In this document: positions 1 through 5,996 of the stretch, one piece after another
Position numbering within the stretch: position 1 is the stretch's first letter
Layout: the number at the start of each line of letters is the position of its first letter
Assembly: GCA_031272615.1 (NCBI GenBank)
Contig: JAISTL010000330.1
Coordinates: forward strand, 1 to 6,020
Direction: 5' to 3'
Origin: Methylobacteriaceae bacterium
GTDB taxonomy: Bacteria; Pseudomonadota; Alphaproteobacteria; Rhizobiales; Beijerinckiaceae
Length of the DNA stretch: 6,020 nt
The notes under the pieces: model-generated
Databases searched by the model: none
Told to the model about the DNA's origin: nothing
Seen by the model: only the letters and a program-made list of their open reading frames with translations
Translations under genes and position numbers: made by a program

Positions 1-121
<121 letters not shown>

Positions 122-135
122 AGTCCTTTGAAGGC

Positions 136-160
136 GGGGCGGCGGGGTTTCCGCCGCTCT
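136..160 (+). other. GC-rich hairpin in the tuf–rpsJ gap
   Basis: The arms GCGGCGG (139-145) and CCGCCGC (151-157) pair perfectly around a 5-nt loop (GGTTT). The stem extends outward by G·T, G-C and G·T pairs to 136/160, giving about 10 bp. No T-tract follows (the next bases are CCACTCTCTGG), so it is not a classical intrinsic terminator. It could be a partial attenuator, a processing site or a 3'-end stabiliser for the str transcript. No convincing -35/-10 pair was seen in the 61-nt gap, so rpsJ may be read from upstream promoters. Confidence 0.55.
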
Positions 161-182
161 CCACTCTCTGGTAGAGGAAGCT

Positions 183-491
183 ATGAACGGCCAGAACATA
201 CGTATTCGCCTTAAGGCGTTCGATCACCGCATTCTTGAGGCGTCGACCAAGGAAATTGTGTCGACGGCCAAGCGTACGGGCGCCCAGGTACGCGGGCCCG
301 TCCCGCTGCCGACGCGGTTCGAGCGCTTTACTGTGCTTCGCTCTCCGCACATCGACAAGAAGTCGCGGGAGCAATTCGAGATGCGCACGCATAAACGTGT
401 GCTGGATATTGTGGACCCCACCCGGCAAACCATCGATGCTTTGATGAATCTTGATTTGGCTGCTGGTGTGGATGTGGAAATCAAACTCTGA
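183..491 (+). CDS. rpsJ: 30S ribosomal protein S10 (NusE)
   Basis: S10 is a 30S head protein; as NusE it also binds NusB and NusG in antitermination and transcription–translation coupling. The 102-aa product matches the usual length (about 102-103 aa). It opens with the strand [13 protein letters not shown] (residues 7-19). The conserved loop segment [20 protein letters not shown] lies at about 53-72, and the protein ends with the strand GVDVEIKL. The start is fixed by GAGGAAG at 174-180, two bases before the ATG. This is close spacing, but no other in-frame ATG fits the family N-terminus. It is the first gene of the S10 cluster, 61 nt after tuf and 46 nt before rplC. The TGA stop lies inside a predicted hairpin (486-507). 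Confidence 0.98.
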   Translation: MNGQNIRIRLKAFDHRILEASTKEIVSTAKRTGAQVRGPVPLPTRFERFTVLRSPHIDKKSREQFEMRTHKRVLDIVDPTRQTIDALMNLDLAAGVDVEIKL

Positions 492-507
492 GCCGCAAGG
501 CTTGGAG
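486..507 (+). other. GCAA-tetraloop hairpin spanning the rpsJ stop codon
   Basis: CTCTGAGCC (486-494) pairs with GGCTTGGAG (499-507) around the loop GCAA (495-498), a GNRA tetraloop. The 9-bp stem has seven Watson–Crick pairs and two G·U wobbles (489·504 and 490·503). The rpsJ TGA (489-491) sits within the 5' arm. The 3' arm is part of a tandem 8-nt duplication, AGGCTTGG, at 498-505 and 506-513. The second copy could therefore pair with the same 5' arm in an alternative fold. No T-tract follows, so it is not a standard terminator. Function is not known. Confidence 0.55.
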
Positions 508-537
508 GCTTGGTAGGCACGCCGAGAGGATACGCAC

Positions 538-1293
538 ATGCGCTCAGGCGTTATCGCGCAAAAAATCGGAATGACCCGTGTGTTCAACGACGCGGGCGAA
601 CATGTTCCGGTCACGGTTCTCAAGCTGGACCAGTGTCAGGTCGTGGCTCACAGAACGGTGGAAAAGAACGGCTATACGGCACTCCAGCTGGGGGCCGGTT
701 TGGCCAAGGTGAAAAATGTCAGCAAAGCTGAACGCGGCCATTTTGCGGTCGCCAAGGTTGAGCCGAAACGCACCATCGCGGAGTTCCGCGTGTCGGAAGA
801 CGCGCTGATTCCCGTCGGCGCCGAGATTACCGCCGACCATTTTGTGGTCGGGCAGTTTGTCGACGTCACCGGGACCTCCACGGGCAAGGGGTTCCAGGGC
901 GGTATGAAGCGCTGGAATTTCCACGGCCTGAGGGCGACGCACGGCGTTTCGATCTCACACCGGTCCATCGGTGGTACCGGTGGACGCCAGGACCCCGGAA
1001 AAACCTACAAGGGCAGGAAGATGCCCGGCCATATGGGCGTCGAACGCGTTACCACGCAGAATCTGCGGGTGGTGCAGACCGATGTCGAGCGGGGGTTGAT
1101 CCTTGTGGAAGGGGCGGTGCCCGGTGTGGTCGGCGGCTGGATTTACGTTCGCGATGCCGTGAAACGGCAGTTGCCGAAGGAAGCGCCGGTGCCCGGCAAG
1201 TTCAAGAGCACGGCGAACGGTGCGGCCGTTGAAGCGGCTCCCGCTCCCGAGGCGGCTCCCGCTCCCGAAGCGGCGACAGAGGAGACAGTGTGA
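538..1293 (+). CDS. rplC: 50S ribosomal protein L3, with Ala/Pro/Glu-rich C-terminal tail
   Basis: L3 is an early-assembling 23S rRNA-binding protein whose long internal loop reaches toward the peptidyl transferase centre. The family start is [16 protein letters not shown]. The core includes [21 protein letters not shown] (about 108-128), [11 protein letters not shown] (133-143) and [20 protein letters not shown] (148-167). Gln151 aligns with the glutamine (Gln150 in E. coli) that PrmB methylates; this rests on a remembered alignment. The product is 251 aa against about 209 in E. coli. The excess is a C-terminal extension, including two EAAPAP repeats (232-243) and an acidic end. GAGAGGA at 524-530 lies 7 nt before the ATG. 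The TGA stop overlaps the rplD start by one base (TGATG), suggesting translational coupling. Confidence 0.98.
   Translation: MRSGVIAQKIGMTRVFNDAGEHVPVTVLKLDQCQVVAHRTVEKNGYTALQLGAGLAKVKNVSKAERGHFAVAKVEPKRTIAEFRVSEDALIPVGAEITADHFVVGQFVDVTGTSTGKGFQGGMKRWNFHGLRATHGVSISHRSIGGTGGRQDPGKTYKGRKMPGHMGVERVTTQNLRVVQTDVERGLILVEGAVPGVVGGWIYVRDAVKRQLPKEAPVPGKFKSTANGAAVEAAPAPEAAPAPEAATEETV
1231..1274 (+). repeat. 18-bp in-frame tandem repeat in the rplC tail
   Basis: GAAGCGGCTCCCGCTCCC (1231-1248) is repeated at 1249-1266 with a single A-to-G change. A third partial copy, GAAGCGGC, follows at 1267-1274. The unit encodes EAAPAP. The change is synonymous (GAA/GAG, Glu). The array sits at the extreme 3' end of rplC, outside the conserved L3 fold, and has probably expanded by slippage. 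Confidence 0.9.
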
Positions 1294-1913
1294 TGAAACT
1301 GGATGTCACCACTCTGGACGGCGAGTCGGCGGGTTCGGTGGAACTTGACGATACCGTTTACGGGCTTGAACCCCGGCAGGACCTTCTGCAGCGCTGCGTG
1401 CGCTGGCAGCTGGCGAAACGGCGGGCCGGCACCCACGCGGTGCAGCATCGGTCCGATGTGGACCGCTCGAAAAAGAAGTTCGGACGCCAGAAGGGCGGCG
1501 GACGGGCGCGTCACGGCGCAACCAGCGCTCCGCAGTTCCGCGGCGGCGGACGGGCGTTCGGCCCGGAAGTGCGCGACCATGCGCACGACCTGCCGAAGAA
1601 AGTCCGTGTGCTGGCGCTGAAACACGCGTTGTCGGCCAAGGTGAAAGCCGAGACTCTCATCGTGATTGACGATGCCAAGCTGGCGGAGCCGAAAACCAAG
1701 GTTCTGGCGGAACAGTTCGGCAAGCTCGGGCTGGCCAACGCGCTGATTATTTCCGGCGCCGAGGTGGAGGCGAATTTCGGCAAGGCCGCGCGCAACATCG
1801 CCAATGTCGATGTGCTGCCGGTGCAGGGTATCAATGTGTATGATATTCTGCGGCGGGAAAAACTGGTTCTGACCAAGGCCGCCGTGGATGCGTTGGAGGC
1901 GCGCTTCAAATGA
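1293..1913 (+). CDS. rplD: 50S ribosomal protein L4
   Basis: L4 binds 23S rRNA and lines the polypeptide exit tunnel with an extended loop. In gammaproteobacteria it also represses its own S10 operon, which cannot be assumed here. I choose the ATG at 1293. It lies 8 nt after AGAGGAG (1278-1284) and gives the family N-terminus [14 protein letters not shown] three bases upstream (1290) would add only one residue. The product is 206 aa, within the usual range (about 200-210). The tunnel loop spans roughly residues 58-92 and contains [12 protein letters not shown] and [11 protein letters not shown]. The C-terminal Rossmann-like part follows ([10 protein letters not shown] at 121-130, [13 protein letters not shown] at 174-186). 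The start overlaps the rplC stop by 1 nt and the stop overlaps the rplW start by 4 nt. Confidence 0.97.
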   Translation: MKLDVTTLDGESAGSVELDDTVYGLEPRQDLLQRCVRWQLAKRRAGTHAVQHRSDVDRSKKKFGRQKGGGRARHGATSAPQFRGGGRAFGPEVRDHAHDLPKKVRVLALKHALSAKVKAETLIVIDDAKLAEPKTKVLAEQFGKLGLANALIISGAEVEANFGKAARNIANVDVLPVQGINVYDILRREKLVLTKAAVDALEARFK

Positions 1914-2206
1914 CAATCGACCCGCGTCACTATGATGTGATTATCAGTCCGATCATCACCGAAAAGACGACAGAGCTGTCGGCCTTCAATCAGGTGGTGT
2001 TCAAGGTTGCTCCGGACGCGACCAAACCCCAGATCAAGGAAGCCGTTGAAGAGCTGTTCTCGGTGAAGGTCAAGAGCGTCAATACTGTCGTTGTCAAGGG
2101 GAAGACCAAAATCTTCCGCGGCAGGAAGGGGCGGAGAGCGGACGTGAAAAAGGCGATCGTAACCCTCGAAGAGGGGCATACAATCGACGTTTCAACGGGG
2201 CTTTAA
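1910..2206 (+). CDS. rplW: 50S ribosomal protein L23
   Basis: L23 sits at the tunnel exit and forms the docking site for trigger factor and SRP. The 98-aa product matches the family's length. The N-terminal motif [13 protein letters not shown] carries Glu18, at the same position as the E. coli residue that contacts trigger factor. The middle has [21 protein letters not shown] (about 30-50), then the long hairpin [20 protein letters not shown] (57-76), and the closing segment [14 protein letters not shown]. The start is set by an ATGA overlap with rplD and by GGAGG at 1895-1899, 10 nt upstream and inside rplD. The last codons and the TAA stop run into the ribosome-binding site of rplB. Confidence 0.98.
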   Translation: MTIDPRHYDVIISPIITEKTTELSAFNQVVFKVAPDATKPQIKEAVEELFSVKVKSVNTVVVKGKTKIFRGRKGRRADVKKAIVTLEEGHTIDVSTGL

Positions 2207-2224
2207 GGAGGACGGGAGCGTACG

Positions 2225-3070
2225 ATGGCTTTGAAAGCATTTAAACCAATCACCCCCGGCCTCCGGCAGCTGGTGATCGTCGACCGGTCGGAGCTCTACA
2301 AGGGCAAGCCGGTCAAAGTTCTGACCGAGGGCAAGTCGTCTTCGGGCGGGCGCAACAATCGCGGTCGGGTGACCGTGCGGTTCCGGGGCGGCGGGCACAA
2401 GCGCGTGCTGCGCAACGTGGATTTCAAGCGTCACGGCCACATCGGGCAAACCGCGGTGGTGGAGCGTATCGAGTATGATCCCAACCGGTCCGGGTTCATC
2501 GCGCTCATCAAATACAACGAAAGCGGCGAACTGGCCTATATTCTGGCGCCGCAGCGCCTCGCGGCGGGGGATGAGGTTGTCGCCGGCCGGGAAGCCGATA
2601 TCAAGCCGGGCAACGCTCTGCCCATCGGCAGTATTCCGGTGGGAACCATCGTCCACAATATCGAAACGAAAATCGGCGCGGGCGGCGCCATCGCGCGTTC
2701 CGCCGGCGCCTATGCACAGATTGTCGGACGTGACCAGGGATATGTCACCGTGCGGCTGAGCTCCGGCGAACAGCGGCGGATTCATTCTCTGTGCTACGCG
2801 TCGATCGGGGCGGTGTCCAATCCGGACCACATGAACAGTTCCTTCGGCAAGGCCGGGCGGTCACGCTGGCTGGGGCGGCGCCCGCACAATCGCGGTGTGA
2901 CCATGAACCCCATCGACCATCCGCACGGCGGCGGCGAGGGGCGTTCCTCAGGCGGGCGGCATCCGGTCACTCCGTGGGGCATGCCCACCAAAGGACACAA
3001 AACACGTATGAACAAGCGGACGGACAAGTTCATTGTTTCGAGCCGCCATAATCGGAAGAAGAAGGGTTAA
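2225..3070 (+). CDS. rplB: 50S ribosomal protein L2
   Basis: L2 is a core 23S rRNA-binding protein near the peptidyl transferase centre, needed for subunit association and peptide-bond formation. The 281-aa product is slightly longer than E. coli L2 (273 aa), as expected for alphaproteobacteria. It begins [15 protein letters not shown] and carries [14 protein letters not shown] (47-60). An OB-fold and an SH3-like domain follow. The C-terminal signature is [14 protein letters not shown] (227-240). His232 there corresponds to the conserved histidine known as His229 in E. coli. The basic tail ends RHNRKKKG. Two Shine–Dalgarno candidates precede the ATG: AAGGAGG at 2205-2211 (13 nt, long) and GGGAG at 2214-2218 (6 nt, better spaced). 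It lies 18 nt after rplW and 9 nt before rpsS. Confidence 0.98.
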   Translation: MALKAFKPITPGLRQLVIVDRSELYKGKPVKVLTEGKSSSGGRNNRGRVTVRFRGGGHKRVLRNVDFKRHGHIGQTAVVERIEYDPNRSGFIALIKYNESGELAYILAPQRLAAGDEVVAGREADIKPGNALPIGSIPVGTIVHNIETKIGAGGAIARSAGAYAQIVGRDQGYVTVRLSSGEQRRIHSLCYASIGAVSNPDHMNSSFGKAGRSRWLGRRPHNRGVTMNPIDHPHGGGEGRSSGGRHPVTPWGMPTKGHKTRMNKRTDKFIVSSRHNRKKKG

Positions 3071-3079
3071 GGACGCGTC

Positions 3080-3358
3080 ATGGCACGTTCGCTTTGGAAA
3101 GGCCCGTTTGTGGACGGTTACCTCCTGAAGAAGGTGGAAGCCGCTCGTTCGTCGAGCCGAAATGAGGTCATCAAGACATGGAGCCGCCGCTCCACCATCC
3201 TGCCGCAGTTCGTCGGCGTGACGTTCGGCGTGCACAACGGTCACAAGCACATCCCCGTGTACGTGAGCGAGGAAATGGTCGGGCACAAGCTGGGAGAGTT
3301 CGCTCCCACCCGGACGTTCTACGGCCACGCCGCGGACAAGAAGGCAAAGAGGAAGTAA
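3080..3358 (+). CDS. rpsS: 30S ribosomal protein S19
   Basis: S19 is a 30S head protein that forms a complex with S13 near the A site and takes part in inter-subunit contact. The 92-aa product has the usual length (about 92 aa). It shows the full family pattern: [20 protein letters not shown] at the start, [16 protein letters not shown] (31-46), [14 protein letters not shown] (49-62), and [16 protein letters not shown] (68-83) with a lysine-rich end. AAGGA at 3069-3073, overlapping the rplB stop, lies 6 nt before the ATG. The gene is separated from rplV by a single base, and its last codons carry the rplV ribosome-binding site, so the two are probably translationally coupled. Confidence 0.98.
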   Translation: MARSLWKGPFVDGYLLKKVEAARSSSRNEVIKTWSRRSTILPQFVGVTFGVHNGHKHIPVYVSEEMVGHKLGEFAPTRTFYGHAADKKAKRK

Positions 3359-3359
3359 C

Positions 3360-3749
3360 ATGGGTAAATCCGCTACGCGACGTGCCCTTGCGGACAACGA
3401 GGCGCAGGCAGTGCTCAGAAGTTTGCGGATCAGTCCGCAGAAGCTGAATTTGGTGGCCGGTCTCATCCGCGGCAAAAAGGTATCGCAGGCGCTGGCCGAG
3501 CTGGAATTCTCGCGGAAGCGTATCGCCGGCGACGTCAGGAAATGCCTGCAGAGCGCCGTTGCCAACGCCGAGAACAATCACAACCTGGATGTGGACGACC
3601 TGGTCGTCGCCCAGGCGTTTGTCGGCCGCGGCCTGGTGATGAAACGCTTCCACGCCCGCGCCCGCGGACGCGGTTCCCGTATTTTGAAACCGTTTTCCAA
3701 CCTGACCGTCGTTGTGCGCGAGGTCCGGCCCGAGACCAGCAAGGATTGA
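3360..3749 (+). CDS. rplV: 50S ribosomal protein L22
   Basis: L22 contacts all domains of 23S rRNA, and its long beta-hairpin lines the exit tunnel, where macrolide resistance mutations arise. The 129-aa product is longer than E. coli L22 (110 aa) but normal for alphaproteobacteria, which have short extensions at both ends. The core motifs are [20 protein letters not shown] (22-41), [13 protein letters not shown] (44-56) and [17 protein letters not shown] (65-81). The tunnel hairpin lies at about 88-113 ([20 protein letters not shown]). AGAGGAA at 3348-3354 ends 5 nt before the ATG and lies within rpsS. The TGA stop overlaps the rpsC Shine–Dalgarno (GAGGAG). Confidence 0.98.
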   Translation: MGKSATRRALADNEAQAVLRSLRISPQKLNLVAGLIRGKKVSQALAELEFSRKRIAGDVRKCLQSAVANAENNHNLDVDDLVVAQAFVGRGLVMKRFHARARGRGSRILKPFSNLTVVVREVRPETSKD

Positions 3750-3759
3750 GGAGCGCTTT

Positions 3760-4473
3760 ATGGGTCAAAAGATTAATCCGGTGGGCTTTCGTCTTGGCAT
3801 CAACCGCACGTGGGATTCCCGCTGGTTTGCCAACAAAGCCGGATACGCGCAGCTGATGCGCGAGGACATGGAAATCCGCGCCGCGCTGATGAAGGTGCTG
3901 AAGCTGGCGGCGGTTTCCAGAATTATCATCGAGCGCCCGCACAAGAAGTGCCGCGTGACGATTTATTCGGCCCGTCCGGGGGTTGTCATCGGCAAAAAGG
4001 GCGCGGATATCGAAAAGCTGCGCGCGGTGGTGGCGAAACTCACCAAGGCGGATGTCGCCCTCAACATCGTTGAAGTGCGCAAACCCGAGCTCGATGCCGT
4101 ACTCGTGGCCGAATCCATCGCCCAGCAGCTGGAACGCCGGGTTGCCTTCCGCCGGGCCATGAAACGGGCGGTACAGTCAGCCATACGTCTCGGCGCCGAG
4201 GGCATCCGCATCAACTGCTCCGGACGTTTGGGCGGCGCGGAAATCGCCCGTCTCGAATGGTATCGTGAAGGCCGCGTGCCGTTGCATACCCTGCGCGCCG
4301 ATATCGATTACGGCGTCAGCACCGCTTTCACCACCTACGGCACCTGCGGAATCAAGGTCTGGATATTCAAAGGCGAAATCTTGGAGCATGATCCGATGGC
4401 GCAGGACAAGCGGTTGAATGACGAAGGTCGTTCGGGCGGTGGCGGCGGCGGTCGTCGTGAACAGGCTGCTTGA
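3760..4473 (+). CDS. rpsC: 30S ribosomal protein S3
   Basis: S3 is at the mRNA entry tunnel of the 30S subunit and contributes to mRNA helicase activity. The ATG at 3760 gives the invariant start [20 protein letters not shown] and is 6 nt after GAGGAG (3748-3753). A longer reading from a GTG at 3712 would intrude into rplV and lacks homology. The product is 237 aa. The type-2 KH domain has its GXXG-type loop in [17 protein letters not shown] (72-88). FRRAMKR (130-136) contains Arg131, Arg132 and Lys135, matching the helicase residues known in E. coli S3. The C-terminal domain has [11 protein letters not shown] and [16 protein letters not shown]. After [14 protein letters not shown] comes a glycine/arginine tail (about 222-237), including six consecutive glycines. 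Confidence 0.98.
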   Translation: MGQKINPVGFRLGINRTWDSRWFANKAGYAQLMREDMEIRAALMKVLKLAAVSRIIIERPHKKCRVTIYSARPGVVIGKKGADIEKLRAVVAKLTKADVALNIVEVRKPELDAVLVAESIAQQLERRVAFRRAMKRAVQSAIRLGAEGIRINCSGRLGGAEIARLEWYREGRVPLHTLRADIDYGVSTAFTTYGTCGIKVWIFKGEILEHDPMAQDKRLNDEGRSGGGGGGRREQAA

Positions 4474-4503
4474 GCCTTGACAGAAGGATAAAAGAGGGTC
4501 GCT

Positions 4504-4917
4504 ATGCTGCAACCTATGAAAACAAAGTTCCGCAAGCAGTTCAAGGGCCGTATCCACGGCGCCAGCAAAGGCGGATTTGAGCTGAATTTCGGACAGTTCG
4601 GCCTGAAGGCCATGGAGCCGGAGCGTGTCAATGCCCGGCAGATCGAAGCGGCGCGCCGCGCCATCACCCGCGCCATGAAGCGCGCCGGGCGCGTGTGGAT
4701 TCGCGTGTTTCCCGACGTGCCGGTTTCCTCAAAACCCGCCGAAGTGCGTATGGGCAGCGGCAAGGGCGCTCCGGATTTCTGGGCGGTGCGTGTCCATCCC
4801 GGGCGGATCATGTTCGAGGTGGACGGTGTGTCCGAGGATGTCGCCGAAGAGGCTCTGCGGCTGGGCGCCGCCAAACTGCCCATCCGTACCCGTATCGTGC
4901 GGCGCATCGTATCATAG
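4504..4917 (+). CDS. rplP: 50S ribosomal protein L16
   Basis: L16 binds 23S rRNA near the A-site tRNA elbow and is a late-assembling protein needed for the active 50S subunit. The 137-aa product matches the family (136-138 aa). It starts with MLQP, then [13 protein letters not shown] (7-19), [28 protein letters not shown] (44-60), and [20 protein letters not shown] (64-83). It ends [13 protein letters not shown]. Arg82 aligns with Arg81 of E. coli, which is hydroxylated by YcfD. AAGAGGG at 4492-4498 is 5 nt before the ATG; a second ATG at codon 5 is less likely given the conserved MLQP start. This is the only complete gene here ending in TAG. The 30-nt gap after rpsC is the longest within the rplB–rpsQ run. 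Confidence 0.98.
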   Translation: MLQPMKTKFRKQFKGRIHGASKGGFELNFGQFGLKAMEPERVNARQIEAARRAITRAMKRAGRVWIRVFPDVPVSSKPAEVRMGSGKGAPDFWAVRVHPGRIMFEVDGVSEDVAEEALRLGAAKLPIRTRIVRRIVS

Positions 4918-4927
4918 GAGCGGAGTC

Positions 4928-5137
4928 ATGAAACAGAAAGAACGGGTCGCCGATATCAACGCCATGACGCCGGATCAACTCTCCGATGAGCTGCTCTCCC
5001 TGAAGAAGGAACAGTTCAACCTGAGGTTCCGCAAAGCTTCCGGACAGCTGGAGAACACGTCGCGCGTGCGGGAGGTCCGCAGGGATATCGCCCGGGTGAA
5101 GACAGTGCAGGGCCGCAAGGCAGAGGTTAAAGCTTAA
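4928..5137 (+). CDS. rpmC: 50S ribosomal protein L29
   Basis: L29 is a small, mostly helical 50S protein next to L23 at the tunnel exit, part of the docking surface for nascent-chain factors. The chosen ATG at 4928 follows AGGAG (4916-4920) by 7 nt and gives a 69-aa product, within the usual 60-75 aa. The upstream in-frame reading back to 4790 lies inside rplP and is not homologous. The pattern [49 protein letters not shown] shows the two-helix hairpin: helix 1 at about 13-37, helix 2 at about 43-60, with the family motif [15 protein letters not shown] between. The TAA stop is part of the rpsQ ribosome-binding region. Confidence 0.97.
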   Translation: MKQKERVADINAMTPDQLSDELLSLKKEQFNLRFRKASGQLENTSRVREVRRDIARVKTVQGRKAEVKA

Positions 5138-5150
5138 GGGAAATCAATCG

Positions 5151-5387
5151 ATGCCAAAGCGCATTTTACAGGGTGTCGTCGTCAGCGACAAACAGGACAA
5201 AACCATTGTCGTCAAGGTCGAGCGGCGTTTTACGCATCCGTTGTTCAAAAAGACGGTGCGGCGGGCCAAGAACTATCACGCCCACGATGAGCACAACACC
5301 GCCAAGGTCGGCGATGTGGTGTCCATCGAGGAGAGCCGGCCGCTGTCCAAGTTGAAGAGCTGGGTTCTGGTCGAGCCCGGGAAATAA
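5151..5387 (+). CDS. rpsQ: 30S ribosomal protein S17
   Basis: S17 is an OB-fold protein that binds 16S rRNA helix 11 early in 30S assembly. The 78-aa product is close to the family norm (about 80-85 aa). Motifs are [20 protein letters not shown] (6-25), [19 protein letters not shown] (29-47), and [19 protein letters not shown] (53-71). AAGGGA at 5136-5141 is 9 nt before the ATG. In E. coli rpsQ is the last gene of the S10 operon. Here too a 240-nt gap with terminator- and promoter-like sequences follows, in contrast to the short spacing everywhere upstream. The TAA stop falls inside a possible hairpin (5371-5401). Confidence 0.98.
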   Translation: MPKRILQGVVVSDKQDKTIVVKVERRFTHPLFKKTVRRAKNYHAHDEHNTAKVGDVVSIEESRPLSKLKSWVLVEPGK

Positions 5388-5427
5388 CCCGGTCGGGTCG
5401 AAAACCCCGTCGCCGGGCGGATTCGAC
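5371..5427 (+). other. Overlapping hairpin candidates at the rpsQ 3' end
   Basis: Two competing folds are possible. In the first, TCGA-G-CCCGG (5371-5380) pairs with TCGGGTCGA (5393-5401). This has one bulged G, one G·T pair and a 12-nt loop holding the rpsQ stop. In the second, GTCGAA (5397-5402) pairs with TTCGAC (5422-5427). It encloses a small CCCG/CGGG hairpin (5406-5409 with 5414-5417, loop TCGC). Neither is followed by a T-tract. They may protect the 3' end of the S10 transcript or may be chance features of GC-rich DNA. Confidence 0.35.
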
Positions 5428-5438
5428 TCGACGTCACG

Positions 5439-5478
5439 GGCGGAAGGCCTGCTACCGGATGGTTTCAGGTTTCCCGCC
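5439..5478 (+). other. Long imperfect hairpin in the rpsQ–rplN gap
   Basis: GGCGGAAGGCCTG (5439-5451) pairs with CAGGTTTCCCGCC (5466-5478). The 13 positions include one A·C mismatch and two G·T wobbles. Beyond a 2x2 internal loop the stem continues in the same register with ACC/GGT (5454-5456 with 5461-5463), capped by GGAT. Its 3' end (CGCC, 5475-5478) can alternatively pair with GGCG at 5487-5490, ahead of ACATTTTT (5491-5498). The two folds are mutually exclusive, as in an attenuator, but the smaller stem is only 4 bp. Confidence 0.45.
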
Positions 5479-5511
5479 GGGCCGAAGGCGACATTTTTGC
5501 TTGTATTCATC

Positions 5512-5537
5512 GGGCGGTCAGTGTAAGGCCGCCTTTT
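5512..5537 (+). terminator. Probable intrinsic terminator of the S10 unit
   Basis: GGCGGTC (5513-5519) pairs with GGCCGCC (5527-5533) around the 7-nt loop AGTGTAA. The stem is 7 bp with one T·G pair and five G-C pairs at its base, plus a possible G·T closing pair at 5512/5534. TTTT (5534-5537) follows immediately. This is the only GC stem directly abutting a T-run in the gap, and it lies 125 nt after the rpsQ stop. The T-run is short, so termination may be partial. The segment GCCTTT (5531-5536) could instead pair with AAAGGC (5548-5553), which would disrupt the terminator. Confidence 0.55.
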
Positions 5538-5566
5538 CGACACTCATAAAGGCAGGAGGCCATACT
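5537..5566 (+). promoter_or_regulatory. Candidate sigma70-type promoter for rplN–rplX (spc unit)
   Basis: TCGACA (5537-5542) matches the -35 consensus TTGACA at five of six positions. CATACT (5561-5566) matches the -10 consensus TATAAT at four of six. The spacer is 18 nt. A start about 7 nt downstream, near 5573, would give a leader of roughly 55 nt before rplN. The position, immediately after the terminator candidate and before rplN, matches the place where E. coli has its spc promoter. A 4/6 -10 match can arise by chance, so this is a candidate only. Confidence 0.45.
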
Positions 5567-5579
5567 CCGTCAGGCGTAG

Positions 5580-5595
5580 TCCGGCAATTTCCGGA
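5580..5595 (+). other. Small hairpin in the rplN leader
   Basis: TCCGG (5580-5584) pairs with CCGGA (5591-5595) around the loop CAATTT. It would lie a few bases after the predicted transcript start and about 18 nt before the rplN Shine–Dalgarno (AAAGGAT, 5614-5620). It may stabilise the 5' end or be incidental. It does not occlude the ribosome-binding site. Confidence 0.35.
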
Positions 5596-5627
5596 AACCT
5601 GTCTGAAACAAGGAAAGGATCACAACC

Positions 5628-5996
5628 ATGATCCAGATGCAGACGAATTTGGACGTCGCCGACAATTCCGGCGCGCGACGTGTGATGTGCATCAAGGTTC
5701 TGGGCGGTTCGAAGCGCAAGTATGCTTCAATCGGCGATATCATAGTAGTTTCCGTCAAAGAGGCCATTCCGCGCGGGCGCGTCAAAAAGGGCGACGTCAT
5801 GAAAGCGGTGGTGGTGCGCACGGCCAAGGATATCCGGCGCGCCGACGGCACGGTCATCCGGTTTGACGGCAATGCCGCGGTTCTGATCAACAATCAGAAG
5901 GAACCCATCGGCACCCGTATCTTCGGGCCGGTTCCGCGTGAACTGCGCGGCATGAACCACATGAAAATCATTTCGTTGGCCCCGGAGGTGCTGTGA
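5628..5996 (+). CDS. rplN: 50S ribosomal protein L14
   Basis: L14 is a highly conserved 50S protein at the subunit interface. It forms inter-subunit bridges and is the binding site of the silencing factor RsfS. The 122-aa product has exactly the usual length. It shows [19 protein letters not shown] (1-19), [27 protein letters not shown] (32-50), [14 protein letters not shown] (52-65), [10 protein letters not shown] and [16 protein letters not shown] (92-107), ending [14 protein letters not shown] (5614-5619) is 8 nt before the ATG. It follows the 240-nt gap after rpsQ and is the first gene of the spc operon in E. coli. Its TGA overlaps the rplX ATG by one base (TGATG). Confidence 0.98.
   Translation: MIQMQTNLDVADNSGARRVMCIKVLGGSKRKYASIGDIIVVSVKEAIPRGRVKKGDVMKAVVVRTAKDIRRADGTVIRFDGNAAVLINNQKEPIGTRIFGPVPRELRGMNHMKIISLAPEVL

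Noticed and set aside
148..157. Modified or lost PrmB target glutamine in L3 (considered because the nearby sequence GGTGGRQ differs from E. coli GSIGQNQ)
   Set aside because: Coordinates given are residue numbers in L3. Counting residues places the E. coli methylated Gln150 opposite Gln151 here, which is conserved; only the neighbouring glutamine is replaced by glycine.
122..182. Promoter for rpsJ in the tuf–rpsJ gap
   Set aside because: I looked for -35/-10 pairs and found none with acceptable matches and spacing. The gap holds only the GC hairpin and the rpsJ ribosome-binding site.
1143..1916. Long antisense open frame (257 codons) opposite rplC/rplD
   Set aside because: It lies entirely opposite two well-conserved ribosomal protein genes in GC-rich DNA, where antisense frames stay open by codon bias. 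Its translation has no recognisable family motifs.
2192..2830. Antisense open frame (212 codons) opposite rplB
   Set aside because: It mirrors the codon bias of rplB, has no ribosome-binding context or recognisable domain, and overlaps an essential gene for its full length.
3712..3759. Upstream extension of rpsC from a GTG inside rplV
   Set aside because: The ATG at 3760 has a good Shine–Dalgarno and gives the invariant S3 start MGQKINPVG. The extension has no family similarity and overlaps rplV.
4790..4927. Upstream extension of rpmC into rplP
   Set aside because: L29 proteins are 60-75 aa. The ATG at 4928 has AGGAG 7 nt upstream and gives 69 aa; the extra residues are an out-of-frame reading of rplP.
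5497..5527. Alternative promoter TTGCTT with a -10 near GTGTAA
   Set aside because: The -10 match is poor at any 17-19 nt spacing, and its transcript would start near or inside the terminator hairpin. The pair at 5537-5566 fits better.
5459..5866. Plus-strand open frame through the rpsQ–rplN gap into rplN
   Set aside because: No ribosome-binding site precedes the ATG at 5459. The frame runs across the hairpins and terminator, and then out of frame through most of rplN. It looks like chance read-through rather than a gene.
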